From Lysobacter sp. Root916 (GTDB taxonomy: Bacteria; Pseudomonadota; Gammaproteobacteria; Xanthomonadales; Xanthomonadaceae), in assembly GCF_001429785.1 (NCBI RefSeq), contig NZ_LMJF01000001.1:1596218-1660217 (forward strand): 64,000 nt of DNA. The letters are read 5' to 3'. Under the pieces are notes generated by a model. That model did not search any database and had not been told where the DNA came from. It saw only the letters and a list, made by a program, of their open reading frames with translations. Shown piece after piece: positions 36,955 through 46,860 of the stretch. The position numbers and the translations under genes are program-made. Every line of letters starts with the position of its first letter. Position 1 is the stretch's first letter.

Positions 36955-39900
36955 TCATAGGCCAGACCCTTCTTTCAAACCGAACAGGCGTCGCAAGCCG
37001 CTGCTGATGCGTCCGCCCATACCGCTGGCGGGCGCGGCGTTCTGGGTGGCAACGGGCAGGCCCGCCGCGACCTGGGCCAAAGTCTCCGCGCCCAGGCGGA
37101 TCAGCTTGATGCGCTTGCCGGTATCGCGCTCGACGCGATTGGCCATCTGCACCGCGAGCATCGAATGTCCGCCCAGTTCGAAGAAGTTGTCGTCCGGACC
37201 CGCGGGCAGGCCCAGCAGTTCGGACCAGATCTGCGACAGGTAACGGACGCGAGGGTCGGCTGCCGCCCCAGTCGCGCTCGGAGCAGGCACGACGGCCTGT
37301 TCCTTATCGACTGGCAGCAGCAGCGCGTTGCGGTCGATCTTGCCGTTGGGCAAGAGCGGAATCTCTTCAAGCACGACGAAGTGCTGCGGCAACATGTAGG
37401 TCGGGAGCAGTTCCCGTAGGTGCGCGCGCAACGCCGCCTCCTCGATGGTCGCGCCCGGCGCGGCCACCAGATAGGCGACCAGACGCTGGTCGTTGGCGCG
37501 ATCCTCGCGCACGATCACGAGCGCGCGCGCGACTTCCTCGCGCGCGGCCAGATTGGCCTCGATCTCGCCCAGTTCGATGCGATAGCCGCGCACCTTGACC
37601 TGGTGATCCAGACGCCCCAGATGCTCGAGATTGCCGTCCGCGCGCCAGCGGCCGCGATCGCCCGTGCGGTACAACAGGGCCGCGCCGTCCGCCTGCGCTG
37701 CATCGGCGAACGCCGCCGTGTAGCGATCGGCCACGAAGCGTTCGGCGGTCAGCTCGGGGCGTTCCAGATAGCCCTTGGCGACGCCTTCGCCGCCTATGCA
37801 GATCTCGCCCGGAACGCCGTAGGGGCACAGCTCGCCATGCGCGTCCACGATCCAAACGCTGGTGTTGCCTATCGGCCGCCCGATATGGATGTCGGGCGCT
37901 TGCCCGGCGGGGGCCGGGACGATGCGCGCGCAGGTGGACCACACGGTGGTCTCGGTGGGCCCGTAGACGTTCCACAAGGATCCGCAGCGCGACAACAGCG
38001 ACGTCGCCAGATCCAGGCCCATCGGTTCGCCACCGCACAGCGCCTTGAACCCCGGCGCGCCGCGCCAGCCCGCATCGATCAGCAGGCGCCAGCTCGACGG
38101 CGTGCCCTGCATCACCGTCGCGGCGCTGCGTTCCAACAGCGCGCGCAAGGCGACGCCGTCGCCGGCGGTTTCGCGATCCGCCAGCACGATCTGCGCGCCC
38201 ACCGCCAACGGCAGCAGCAATTCCAGCACCGCGATGTCGAACGACAGCGTGGTCACCGCCAACAGCCGGTCCTGCGCGTCCAGTCCGGGTTCGCGACGCA
38301 TGCTGTCGAGGAAGTTGGACACGGCCCGATGCGGCACGATGACGCCCTTGGGACGACCGGTGGATCCCGAGGTGTAGATCACGTAGGCCGGATCCTCCGG
38401 CTGCGCGGCGTGCTCGTCGCGACCCAGCCGCGTCGCCTCCGCCGTCGCGAACAGGGACGCATGTTCGTCGAACAGCAGCACCGGCCTGCCGCGCAAATCG
38501 AAGCGGGCGGCGTGCTCGCGCGTGGTCAGGAGCAGCGCCAGTCCGGCGTCGGCGGCCATGTAGGCCAGGCGCTCTGCGGGGAACTGCGGATCCAGGGGCA
38601 CATAGCCCGCGCCGGCCTTGAGGATGCCCAGCAACGCCGCCAGCATGTCCGGGCCGCGATCCAGGGCCAGACCCACCAGCGCGCCGCGACGGACGCCATG
38701 CCCGCGCAGCACCTGGGCGATGCGATTCGAGCGCGTCTCCAACTCGGCATAGCGCAACGACACCGGACCTGCGCGCAACGCGACCCGGTCCGGCGTGCGC
38801 TCGCATTGGGCCTCGAAGTATTCGTGCATCCTGCAGGCGCGGTCGTAGGCGATCGCCGTTGGCTGCAACGAGGCCAACTCCGTACGCGCCTGCGCGTCGA
38901 CCAGCGGCAGACTCGCCAGATCCGCCGTCTCCCGCTCCACCGCGGCGCGCAGCAGGGTTTCGTAGGCGCTTAGCCAGCGCTGGATGGTGGTCGCGTCGAA
39001 CAGGTCGCGGTTGTATTGGCATTCGAGCCGCAAGCGACCGTGGACCTGCACGGCGTTCACGAACAGCTCGAAGGTTTCGAAGCTGCGCGGATTGCTGTCG
39101 AACTCCATGGACACGCCGTGAAACGCGGCGCATTCCTGGTCCATGGCCTGGTCGAGGTTGAACAGCACGCTGACCAGCGGTATCCGCGCCGGATCCCGCC
39201 GCAGCCGCAGCTTCCTGAGCAGCGTGCCGAAGGTGTAGCGCTGGTGCTCCAAGGCATCGAGCAACATGGCCTGCGCGTCGTCGATCGCCTGCGCGAACGA
39301 CTGTGCGGATTCGAGCTCGAAGCGCAGCGGCAGCAGATTGACGCAATGCCCCACCAGGTGGTCGGCGCCGCAGACCGCCTGCCCCGCGGCGGGAATCCCG
39401 ACCACCACTTCCGATTGCGACGACAGGCGCGACAGCAGGGCGGAAAAACCCGCAAGCAGCGTGGCGAACATGCCGACGCCACGGGCCGCGCCGGTCCGCC
39501 GCAGCGCATCGAGCAAATCGGCATCGAGCACGTGATCCAGTCGGGCCGAGGCGAAGCTCCGGTTCGGCGGCCGCGGCCGATCGGTGGGCAGCTCCAGCAC
39601 CGGCGCACCCTTGGCGTAGCGCGAGAGCCAGTAGGCCTCGTCGGCGAGCTGCGCCGCGTCGCCCTGATGCTCGGCTTCCGCCAATGCGTGAGCGACGAAC
39701 GAGGAGGCTTCGGGCAGGCTCGACGCCGGCGTTCCGAAACGCTTTCCGTACAGGGCGCCCAGCTCGCGCACGATCGCCCACCACGACCATCCGTCGCAGA
39801 CGATGTGATGGGCGGTCAGCAGCAGCAGATGCTCGTCCGCCGCGAGGCGCAGCAGCTGCGCGCGAAACAGCGGCCCCTGGTCCAGCACGAACGGCGTTTC

Positions 39901-42900
39901 CACCGCGAGCCGGATGCGCTCGTCGACGGCCGTCCGTCGCGCGATCGGGTTCAGCGACGCCAGGTCTTCGACCGGTAACGGCAAGGCATGGCGCTCCAGC
40001 ACCCGGAAGCTTGCGCCGTCCGGCCCGATGCTTGCGCGCAGGGATTCGTGCCGGTCCACCAGTTCCTGCAGGGCCTCGCGCATGAATTCCAGGTTCAGCG
40101 CGCCGCGGAACTGCAGCGAAACCGAAAGATTGAAGGCCAGCGACGCTTCCCGCCCGAGCTGGTCGGCCAGCCAGATCTCGCGCTGCGGCTCCGTGGTCGG
40201 CGCCACGCGCGCGCGGATGCCGCCGCCGAACGGCTCGTAGCCAGCTCGCGACGCCTGCGCGACTTCGTCGCCGGGCACCACGGATGCGGGCAGGTCCCTC
40301 ACAGCGGCAAGCTCGGCAAGCCGCGATGGCGGCGAAGGCATCGGCGCCTTCGCGGTTTCCGCCTCGGAGGCCGCGGCCGGCGGCACCGGCGTGCCCGCCG
40401 GCTCCGCCGGCAACTGCGCGTCCAGCGTCGTCGCCAGGCGACCCAGGCTGCTGCATTCGCTCATCAGCTGCCGGAACGTCAGTTTGACCGCGTAGGCCTT
40501 CTGCAGACGCAGCGCGACCTGGGTCAGCATCAGGCTGTCCAGGCCAAGCTCCATGAAATTGGCTTCGTCGTCGGCCTCGGACAGGTCGAATCCCACCACG
40601 TCCTCGAACAGGGCCGAGAGCTGCGCGACCAGCCGCGCATGGCGATCCGGCAGGGCCGCGGTGGCCCGCACGGTCGCGTCCTCGGCGGCGGGTACGGGCG
40701 CAAGCGCCTGCGCGAGATTCGCGCCTGGGAGCGCGACGACATTCGAGGCCGCCGCGGCCTCGACCCAGTAGCGCTGCCGTTCGAACGGATAAGTGGGCAG
40801 CAATACGCGTCGGCGCGTAGGCCGACGGTCGAACGCCGCCAGGTCGATCGCGATACCGCGGCACCACAACTGGCCCGCCGCGGCGAGGATGCTGGCGACC
40901 TCGGTCGCGGGGTCGTCGGCCAGCGACGGCACCGCCGTGGCCTGCTGCTTCGACATGGCCGGATGTTGACGCGACAAGGCGCACAGGGTGGCGCGCGGGC
41001 CGGCTTCCAGCAGCACCCGCGACGGCGTGTCCAGCACCCTGCCCACCGCCGCGGCGAAGCGAACCGGCTCGCGCAGGTGCGAGGCCCAGTAGTCGGGGGA
41101 CGTGGCGGATGCGGCGTCCAGCCAATCGCCGGTCGCGGTCGAGACTATCGGGATCAGCGGCGCCGACAGCGTCAGGGCGGCGACTTCGGCGCGGAACGGC
41201 GCCACCACCGGCTCCATCATCCGCGAATGGAAGGCGTGCGAGGTGCGCAGAGCACGGCAGGCCACGCCCTGCGCTTCGAGTTCGAGCTGGAAGCGCGCGA
41301 TCGCGTCGAGGGCGCCCGATACCACCACGCTGCCCGGCGCGTTCTCGGCGGCCAGCGACAGATCGGCGGGCAGCCTGGCCAGCAATGCGTCCAAGGGCAG
41401 CCGGACCGACAGCATGGCGCCTGGCGGCCGCGCCTGCATCAGCGCGCCGCGCCGCGCGACCAGGTTCAGCGCATCGGCCAAGCCGAACACGCCGGCCAGC
41501 GTCGCGGCGACGAATTCTCCGACGCTGTGTCCGATCATCGCCGTCGGCACGATGCCGTGGCTCATCCACCACTGCGCGATCGAGTACTCGATCGCGAACG
41601 TCGCCGGCTGCATGATCGCGGTCGGCAGCAGCGCCTCGGGGTCGTTCGAGAACACGCGCTCGCGCAGGTCGAAGCCGAGCTGCGCGAGCAAGGCGTCCGC
41701 GCAGGCGTCGAATGCCGCCTGGAACGCCGGCTGGGTGTCGTACAGGCCGCGCCCCATGCCTGGATAGGTCGCGCCCTGTCCAGGGAACAGGAACACGACC
41801 TCGCCCTGCCGCGCCGGCTTGGCGCGCGCGGCGGCGACGGCGATGTCGGTGCTGCGCAGTTGCGCCACCGCGGCGGCGGCGTCCTCGGCGACCACCGCGA
41901 TGCGATGCGCGAAGGCTTTGCGGCCCAGCGCGAGCGTCCACGCCGCGTCGGCCAGGTTCAGGCCAGGCGCGCCGTCGAGATGGTCGGCCAGGCGCGTCGT
42001 CGCGCGCGCCAGCGCCGTCGGCGTGCGTGCGGACAGCGCCAGCAGTTGCGGCCCTCGCGCCGGGTCCGACGGCGGCCGGCTCGGCGCCTCCTCCAGCACG
42101 ACGTGCGCATTGGTGCCGCCGACGCCGAACGAACTCACGCCTGCGCGGCGCGGCGTGGCGCCGGCCGGCCAGTCCGTCAGGGCGTCGTTGACGACGAAGG
42201 GCGAACCGGCAAAATCGATGACTGGATTGGGCGACTTGAAATGCGCGGTCGCCGGTATGCGCTGCTCGGCCAATGCCAGCGCGGTCTTGATCACGCCGGC
42301 CGCTCCCGCGGCGATCACCAGATGGCCGACGTTGCTCTTCACCGATCCGATCCGACAGAAGCCGCGCTCGTCGGTGCCCCGGCGGAATGCGCGGGTCAAG
42401 CCCTCGATTTCGATCGGGTCGCCCACCGGCGTGGCGGTGCCATGGGTTTCGACATAGCCGATGCTGCGCGGATCCACCCGCGCCCGATCGTGGGCCATGG
42501 CGATGACCGCCGCCTGGCCTTCGCTGCTCGGCGCGGTGAAGCTGGCCTTGCCAGCGCCGTCGTTGTTGACCGCGCCGGCGCGGATCACCGCGACTATGGG
42601 GTTGCCGTCCGCCAGGGCATCGGACAGTCGCTTGAGCAGCACGATCGCCGCGCCATCGCTGAACACGGTGCCCTGTGCGCTCGCATCGAACGGCCGGGTG
42701 TGGCCGTCGGGCGAGAGCATCGATCCTTCCTGATAGAAGTAGCCGCTGCGCGGCGGGCAGGTGACGCTGATGCCGCCGGCCAGGGCCATGTCGCAATGGC
42801 CTAGCGTCAGACTGTCGACGGCCTGGCAGATCGCCACCAGCGAAGTCGAACAGGCGGTGTGCACGCTGACCGCCGGGCCGGTCAGGTTGAGCTTGTGCGC

Positions 42901-45270
42901 GACCCGGGTGGCGATGAAATCCTTTTCGTTGTTCAGCATCACCTGGAAGGCGCCGACCTTGTCGACCAGTTCCGGGTGCGCGGACACATGCCGCTGGAAA
43001 TAGCTGGCATTGAACATGCCGCCGAACACGCCGACCGGCGCCGCGGTCGCGTCGGGCACGTGGCCGGCGCGTTCCAGACATTCCCATGCCAGTTCGAGGA
43101 AGATCCGCTGCTGCGGGTCCATCAACTCGGCTTCCTTGGGGCCGATACCGAAGAACGCCGCGTCGAACTGCTCGACGCCGTCGATCACGCCGCGCGCCGG
43201 CACGTACGCCGGATCATCGCGATCCTGCGCGCTGACGGCGGGATCCAGTTCCTCCGGGGCGAAGACGGTAATCGAATCGCGCCCCTCGCAGAGGTTGCGC
43301 CAGAACGCCTCGACGTCCGCGGCGCCGGGGAAGCGTCCGGCCATGGCCACGATCGCGATGGGCTCGGCGGCGGCCCCATGCGCCTGCATGCGACGGGCCG
43401 ACGCATAGCGCGCCGGAGCGATGTCCGTCGCGTCGCCGCCTGCAAGCGACGCGGCCAGCAGGGCCGGCGTCGGATAGCGGAACAGTTGCGCGGTCGGGAT
43501 GGCGACGGCCGGCGTGCCGGCCTGCTTGAGCCGCTGCAACAGCCTGGCCGCCGACAGCGAATCGCCGCCCAGCTCGAAGAAGTTGTCGTGGCGCCCGACC
43601 TGATCGACGGCGAGGGTGTCGCCGAATGCGGCGCACAGCGCAGCCTCGAGCGCGCCGATCGCGGGCTCGAACGCATGCGCGAGCTCGGGGCGCTGCCGAG
43701 CCGGCGCCGGCAGCGCGCGACGATCGAGCTTGCCGTTCTCGGTCAAGGGCAACGCCGCGAGTTCGACGAATACGCTGGGGACCATGTAGTCCGGCAAGGC
43801 CGTCGCGAGATGGGCGCGCAGGGACGCCTGGCTAGCGCGCACCTCGGCGGGCACGACATAGGCCACCAGCCGCGCCTCGCCGCCGGCGCGATCGTCGGCT
43901 GCGATCACGGCGCAGGCGCGGACGCACTCGTGCCTCGCCAGCACGCTCTCGATTTCGCCGGTCTCGATGCGAAAACCGCGGATTTTGACTTGATGGTCGC
44001 TGCGACCCAGGTACTCCAGATCGCCGTCGGCGAGCGGACGGGCCAGATCTCCGGTTTTGTACAGGCGTACGCGCTCGCCTTCGGGCGAGGTCCAGTCGAA
44101 AAACCGCTCGGCGGTCAACGCCGGGCGATTGAGATAGCCACGGCTCACGCCGGCGCCCGCGACATGGATCTCGCCGACTTCGCCGACGGCGACCTGTGCG
44201 AGTGCGGGATCGAGCACATACAGATGCAGGTCGGGGATGGGCTCGCCGATCACGCTGCCTGCGCTGCGCTCCAGATCCGCGCGGGTTATCGGCCGGTAGG
44301 TGACGTGCACCGTGGTTTCGGTGATGCCGTACATGTTGATCAGGCGTGGCGACCGGTCGCCGTGACGCTCGAACCACGGCCGCAGCATCTGCAGTTCCAA
44401 GGCTTCGCCGCCGAACACCACATAGCGCAGCGCCAAGCCGGAAGGCTCGGTCGCCGACGCGAGATCGGCATGGATGAGGCCGCGGAACGCCGACGGCGTC
44501 TGGTTGAGCACGGTCACGCGCTCGCGCAGCATCAGCGCATGGAACGCCTCCGGCGATCGGCTGGTCAGGAACGGCACGACCACGACGCGGCCGCCGTGGA
44601 TCAGCGCGCCCCATATCTCCCACACCGAGAAGTCGAAGGCGTGGGAATGGAAGAAGGTCCACACATCGTCGGGGCCGAACTCGAACCAGGGCCGGGTCGC
44701 CAGGAACAGGCGCGCGACGTTGGCATGGGTGACCTGACAGCCCTTGGGCAGGCCGGTCGAGCCGGACGTGTAGATGACGTAGGCCAGATGCTCGGGCCGC
44801 GCCAACGGCTCGGGATCGTGCACGGGTTCGGCGGCGAATTCGGACCAGTCGCCGTCCAGCATCAAGGTCGTCGCGTCGGTCGCGGGCAAGGTCGGTCTCT
44901 GTGCCGACGAGCTCAGCAGCACGGCGGGACGCGCGTCCTCGAACATGAACTGCACGCGATCGCGCGGATAGGAGGCATCGATCGGCAGATAGGCCCCGCC
45001 CGACTTCAGGATGGCGAGCAGCCCCACCACCATCTCCAGCGAACGTTCCAAGCCGATCGCCACCAGCGTCTCCGGCCCCACCCCGAGGGAGCGCAGGCGA
45101 TGGGCGAGCTGGTTGGCGCGATGATTCAGTTCGCGATAACTCAGGCTGGCGCCGTCGCAGCTGACCGCGATGGCGTCCGGGCGCGCGGCAGCCTGCTGTT
45201 CGATCAGTTGCGGTATACAGACGAGCGGGCGGGAGGGCGCAGAACCATCGGATAGCTTGTTCATACCCAT
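36955..45270 (-). CDS. Hybrid NRPS-PKS megasynthase (A-PCP-KS-AT-ACP-C-A-PCP)
   Basis: This 2771-residue assembly line starts without a condensation domain. A1 (about 20-510) has specificity residues DFWNVGMVH by alignment to GrsA, one change from the threonine code. PCP1 has Ser571 (LGGDSL). KS has Cys807 (HTACSTSLVA) with ETHGTATP and KSNVGHL. AT has Ser1249 (GHSVGEF) and HAFHS, indicating malonyl-CoA. ACP has Ser1579 (LGLDSL). C has His1822 (HHIVCDG). A2 (about 2085-2620) reads DILQLGVVW, close to glycine. PCP2 has Ser2703 (LGGHSM) and a short tail; there is no KR, DH or thioesterase. The predicted product is threonyl-ketoacetyl-glycine-like, a possible tetramic-acid precursor. It leads the operon with two hydrolases and a flippase. 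The start follows AGGGGAA; the frame upstream to 45987 is not conserved. Confidence 0.95.
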   Translation of the reverse strand: MGMNKLSDGSAPSRPLVCIPQLIEQQAAARPDAIAVSCDGASLSYRELNHRANQLAHRLRSLGVGPETLVAIGLERSLEMVVGLLAILKSGGAYLPIDASYPRDRVQFMFEDARPAVLLSSSAQRPTLPATDATTLMLDGDWSEFAAEPVHDPEPLARPEHLAYVIYTSGSTGLPKGCQVTHANVARLFLATRPWFEFGPDDVWTFFHSHAFDFSVWEIWGALIHGGRVVVVPFLTSRSPEAFHALMLRERVTVLNQTPSAFRGLIHADLASATEPSGLALRYVVFGGEALELQMLRPWFERHGDRSPRLINMYGITETTVHVTYRPITRADLERSAGSVIGEPIPDLHLYVLDPALAQVAVGEVGEIHVAGAGVSRGYLNRPALTAERFFDWTSPEGERVRLYKTGDLARPLADGDLEYLGRSDHQVKIRGFRIETGEIESVLARHECVRACAVIAADDRAGGEARLVAYVVPAEVRASQASLRAHLATALPDYMVPSVFVELAALPLTENGKLDRRALPAPARQRPELAHAFEPAIGALEAALCAAFGDTLAVDQVGRHDNFFELGGDSLSAARLLQRLKQAGTPAVAIPTAQLFRYPTPALLAASLAGGDATDIAPARYASARRMQAHGAAAEPIAIVAMAGRFPGAADVEAFWRNLCEGRDSITVFAPEELDPAVSAQDRDDPAYVPARGVIDGVEQFDAAFFGIGPKEAELMDPQQRIFLELAWECLERAGHVPDATAAPVGVFGGMFNASYFQRHVSAHPELVDKVGAFQVMLNNEKDFIATRVAHKLNLTGPAVSVHTACSTSLVAICQAVDSLTLGHCDMALAGGISVTCPPRSGYFYQEGSMLSPDGHTRPFDASAQGTVFSDGAAIVLLKRLSDALADGNPIVAVIRAGAVNNDGAGKASFTAPSSEGQAAVIAMAHDRARVDPRSIGYVETHGTATPVGDPIEIEGLTRAFRRGTDERGFCRIGSVKSNVGHLVIAAGAAGVIKTALALAEQRIPATAHFKSPNPVIDFAGSPFVVNDALTDWPAGATPRRAGVSSFGVGGTNAHVVLEEAPSRPPSDPARGPQLLALSARTPTALARATTRLADHLDGAPGLNLADAAWTLALGRKAFAHRIAVVAEDAAAAVAQLRSTDIAVAAARAKPARQGEVVFLFPGQGATYPGMGRGLYDTQPAFQAAFDACADALLAQLGFDLRERVFSNDPEALLPTAIMQPATFAIEYSIAQWWMSHGIVPTAMIGHSVGEFVAATLAGVFGLADALNLVARRGALMQARPPGAMLSVRLPLDALLARLPADLSLAAENAPGSVVVSGALDAIARFQLELEAQGVACRALRTSHAFHSRMMEPVVAPFRAEVAALTLSAPLIPIVSTATGDWLDAASATSPDYWASHLREPVRFAAAVGRVLDTPSRVLLEAGPRATLCALSRQHPAMSKQQATAVPSLADDPATEVASILAAAGQLWCRGIAIDLAAFDRRPTRRRVLLPTYPFERQRYWVEAAAASNVVALPGANLAQALAPVPAAEDATVRATAALPDRHARLVAQLSALFEDVVGFDLSEADDEANFMELGLDSLMLTQVALRLQKAYAVKLTFRQLMSECSSLGRLATTLDAQLPAEPAGTPVPPAAASEAETAKAPMPSPPSRLAELAAVRDLPASVVPGDEVAQASRAGYEPFGGGIRARVAPTTEPQREIWLADQLGREASLAFNLSVSLQFRGALNLEFMREALQELVDRHESLRASIGPDGASFRVLERHALPLPVEDLASLNPIARRTAVDERIRLAVETPFVLDQGPLFRAQLLRLAADEHLLLLTAHHIVCDGWSWWAIVRELGALYGKRFGTPASSLPEASSFVAHALAEAEHQGDAAQLADEAYWLSRYAKGAPVLELPTDRPRPPNRSFASARLDHVLDADLLDALRRTGAARGVGMFATLLAGFSALLSRLSSQSEVVVGIPAAGQAVCGADHLVGHCVNLLPLRFELESAQSFAQAIDDAQAMLLDALEHQRYTFGTLLRKLRLRRDPARIPLVSVLFNLDQAMDQECAAFHGVSMEFDSNPRSFETFELFVNAVQVHGRLRLECQYNRDLFDATTIQRWLSAYETLLRAAVERETADLASLPLVDAQARTELASLQPTAIAYDRACRMHEYFEAQCERTPDRVALRAGPVSLRYAELETRSNRIAQVLRGHGVRRGALVGLALDRGPDMLAALLGILKAGAGYVPLDPQFPAERLAYMAADAGLALLLTTREHAARFDLRGRPVLLFDEHASLFATAEATRLGRDEHAAQPEDPAYVIYTSGSTGRPKGVIVPHRAVSNFLDSMRREPGLDAQDRLLAVTTLSFDIAVLELLLPLAVGAQIVLADRETAGDGVALRALLERSAATVMQGTPSSWRLLIDAGWRGAPGFKALCGGEPMGLDLATSLLSRCGSLWNVYGPTETTVWSTCARIVPAPAGQAPDIHIGRPIGNTSVWIVDAHGELCPYGVPGEICIGGEGVAKGYLERPELTAERFVADRYTAAFADAAQADGAALLYRTGDRGRWRADGNLEHLGRLDHQVKVRGYRIELGEIEANLAAREEVARALVIVREDRANDQRLVAYLVAAPGATIEEAALRAHLRELLPTYMLPQHFVVLEEIPLLPNGKIDRNALLLPVDKEQAVVPAPSATGAAADPRVRYLSQIWSELLGLPAGPDDNFFELGGHSMLAVQMANRVERDTGKRIKLIRLGAETLAQVAAGLPVATQNAAPASGMGGRISSGLRRLFGLKEGSGL

Positions 45271-45380
45271 GTTTCCCCTGCCCGCGCTCGCGGCACCTGG
45301 CGATCCCACCGTGATGACATCCCAGTCGTATCCCCTGACCTCGGCACCCGGCACCCGGCAGGGCAAGGATCGCGCGTCGA

Positions 45381-45390
45381 TGTCATGACA
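45381..45390. promoter_or_regulatory. Short palindrome in the NRPS-PKS divergent promoter region
   Basis: The perfect 10-bp palindrome tgtcatgaca lies midway between the divergent starts of the NRPS-PKS gene (45270) and the J-domain-like gene (45489). It might be an operator half, but so short a palindrome is weak evidence. Confidence 0.25.
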
Positions 45391-45488
45391 AACGCCGTGA
45401 GGGTGGTCATGCGGCCATGCGCGAATCGCAGGCAAATCGCTACCCACGCCCGCTGCGCGCGTTACGATAGGAAGATGGGAGGTCTCCG

Positions 45489-45941
45489 ATGAAAGCCGAC
45501 CTGACGCTGCTGTACTCCGAGTTGGGGCTGAGGCCCAACTGCAGTCTGGAGGAGCTCCAGCTCGCCTATCGCAGGCGGATTTCCGAGCTGCACCCCAGGC
45601 GTCCGGGCGCCAAGCCGCCATCGCAGGATTCGGCTTACCTGTGCGACCTGATCGGTCTGTACACCACGGCCACGCGCTTCCATCGCCGCTACGGACGTCT
45701 GCCGGGAGAAGCCCCGCATCGGATCGGCGGCGGCCCGGCGCATGGCGGCTTGTCGCGGGCCCATGCAGCCGGCAGCCCGCGCCCTTTCGAACATCGGCCT
45801 TCCGAGTTCCGTCGTTCCGAGCACCACTATTCCGAGCAGGGTCCGCCCGCGCCGGCGCGGTTCGCCCTGGTGCTGGCCATCGCCTTGCTGATTCTCCTGT
45901 TCGCCGTGTTGGCGCTCGCCTCGGGAGAATGGCTGAGGTAG
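45489..45941 (+). CDS. Degenerate J-domain protein with C-terminal membrane anchor
   Basis: This is a 150-residue protein. Residues 6-40 read LTLLYSELGLRPNCSLEELQLAYRRRISELHPRR, matching the J-domain helix II-loop-helix III pattern. The invariant HPD that stimulates DnaK is HPR here (35-37), so canonical cochaperone function is doubtful. A His/Arg/Pro-rich linker leads to one C-terminal membrane helix (about 125-146, ALVLAIALLILLFAVLALA), giving a tail-anchored topology. A GGGAGG ribosome-binding site supports the ATG. It is divergent from the NRPS-PKS gene. The function is unknown. Confidence 0.72.
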   Translation: MKADLTLLYSELGLRPNCSLEELQLAYRRRISELHPRRPGAKPPSQDSAYLCDLIGLYTTATRFHRRYGRLPGEAPHRIGGGPAHGGLSRAHAAGSPRPFEHRPSEFRRSEHHYSEQGPPAPARFALVLAIALLILLFAVLALASGEWLR

Positions 45942-46085
45942 CGGGCCCGGCCGCGCGTCCGCGCCCGCTCGCGTCGATGCGCACCAAACGCGGCGGCGGC
46001 CGTGCTGTCCGCAGGCACCGCCCGGGCCCGTTTTCCAGGAGGTGGGCGCACCGGCACCCGTCACGTACAGGCGACTGATCAGACG

Positions 46086-46835
46086 ATGGACGCCAGCAAG
46101 ATCCCGCTCACCCCCAGTGCCATCGCCTGGCCGCTGGCCGCCGCCACCGCTCTGCTCGTGGCCGCCAATCTGGGCCTGCAGGCCTATCGGCTGATCGCGC
46201 ACCAGGAACATGTCGTCGGCCTGGCGATGCTCAGCATGGACGGAGAAAACAATCTTCCGGCCTTGTTCTCGACCCTGCTGCTGTGCGGCGCCGCGCTGAT
46301 CCTGACGCTGATCGCCGTGCTGGAACGACGCCACCAGGGCGCCGATGTGTCGAAATGGGCCCTCCTCGCCGCCGGCTTCGCGCTGATGTCCCTGGACGAG
46401 GCCCTGTCCTTCCACGAAAGAGCGATCGCGCCCTTGCGCGCGCTGCTGGGCGGCCAGCACCTGGGCATCTTCTTCTTCGCCTGGGTGATACCCGGCATCG
46501 CCCTGGTCTGCGTGCTCGGCGCCTACTTCCTGCGCTTCCTGCTCCGCCTGCCGCGCAGGACGGCGATCGCCTTCGTGATCTCCGCCGCGATCTATCTGGG
46601 CGGCGCCCTGGGCGTCGAACTGGTCGAGGGATGGTGGCGCGAGGCACACGGGCACAGGAACCTCGTCTATCACGCACTGGTCAGCCTGGAGGAAGGCATG
46701 GAGATGGCGGGCGTCATCGCTTTCATCCACGCGCTGCTGAGCTATATCTCGCAACGCTACGGCGAGGTGCGGTTCGTTTTCGCCGGTGCGCGCCACCACG
46801 CGGCCGCATCCGGGCCTGCGAGCCGATCACGGTAA
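46086..46835 (+). CDS. Polytopic membrane protein of unknown function
   Basis: I do not recognise this family. The 249-residue product has about six hydrophobic segments (residues near 13-35, 58-80, 90-107, 122-148, 155-178 and 203-226). Conserved-looking polar patches lie between them: MSLDEALSFHERAIAPLR, ELVEGWWREAHGHRNLVYHALVSLEEGMEM. The Glu/His-rich loops resemble metal- or lipid-active membrane proteins, but no assignment is justified. The ATG at 46086 is chosen because the frame extending to 46002 overlaps low-complexity sequence. It is convergent with the initiating glycosyltransferase gene, 25 bp apart. Confidence 0.7.
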   Translation: MDASKIPLTPSAIAWPLAAATALLVAANLGLQAYRLIAHQEHVVGLAMLSMDGENNLPALFSTLLLCGAALILTLIAVLERRHQGADVSKWALLAAGFALMSLDEALSFHERAIAPLRALLGGQHLGIFFFAWVIPGIALVCVLGAYFLRFLLRLPRRTAIAFVISAAIYLGGALGVELVEGWWREAHGHRNLVYHALVSLEEGMEMAGVIAFIHALLSYISQRYGEVRFVFAGARHHAAASGPASRSR

Positions 46836-46860
46836 TCTGCGCCGGCACAGGCCGCAGGCG

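Noticed and set aside
39988..45255. Long + strand frames of about 940 and 800 residues inside the NRPS-PKS region
   Set aside because: These mirror the minus-strand megasynthase, whose domain motifs are unambiguous; the + strand products show Arg/Gln/His-rich shadow composition.
45271..45987. N-terminal extension of the NRPS-PKS frame to 45987
   Set aside because: The added 239 residues overlap the J-domain-like gene on the other strand, are low in conservation-like features, and a ribosome-binding site exists at 45270.
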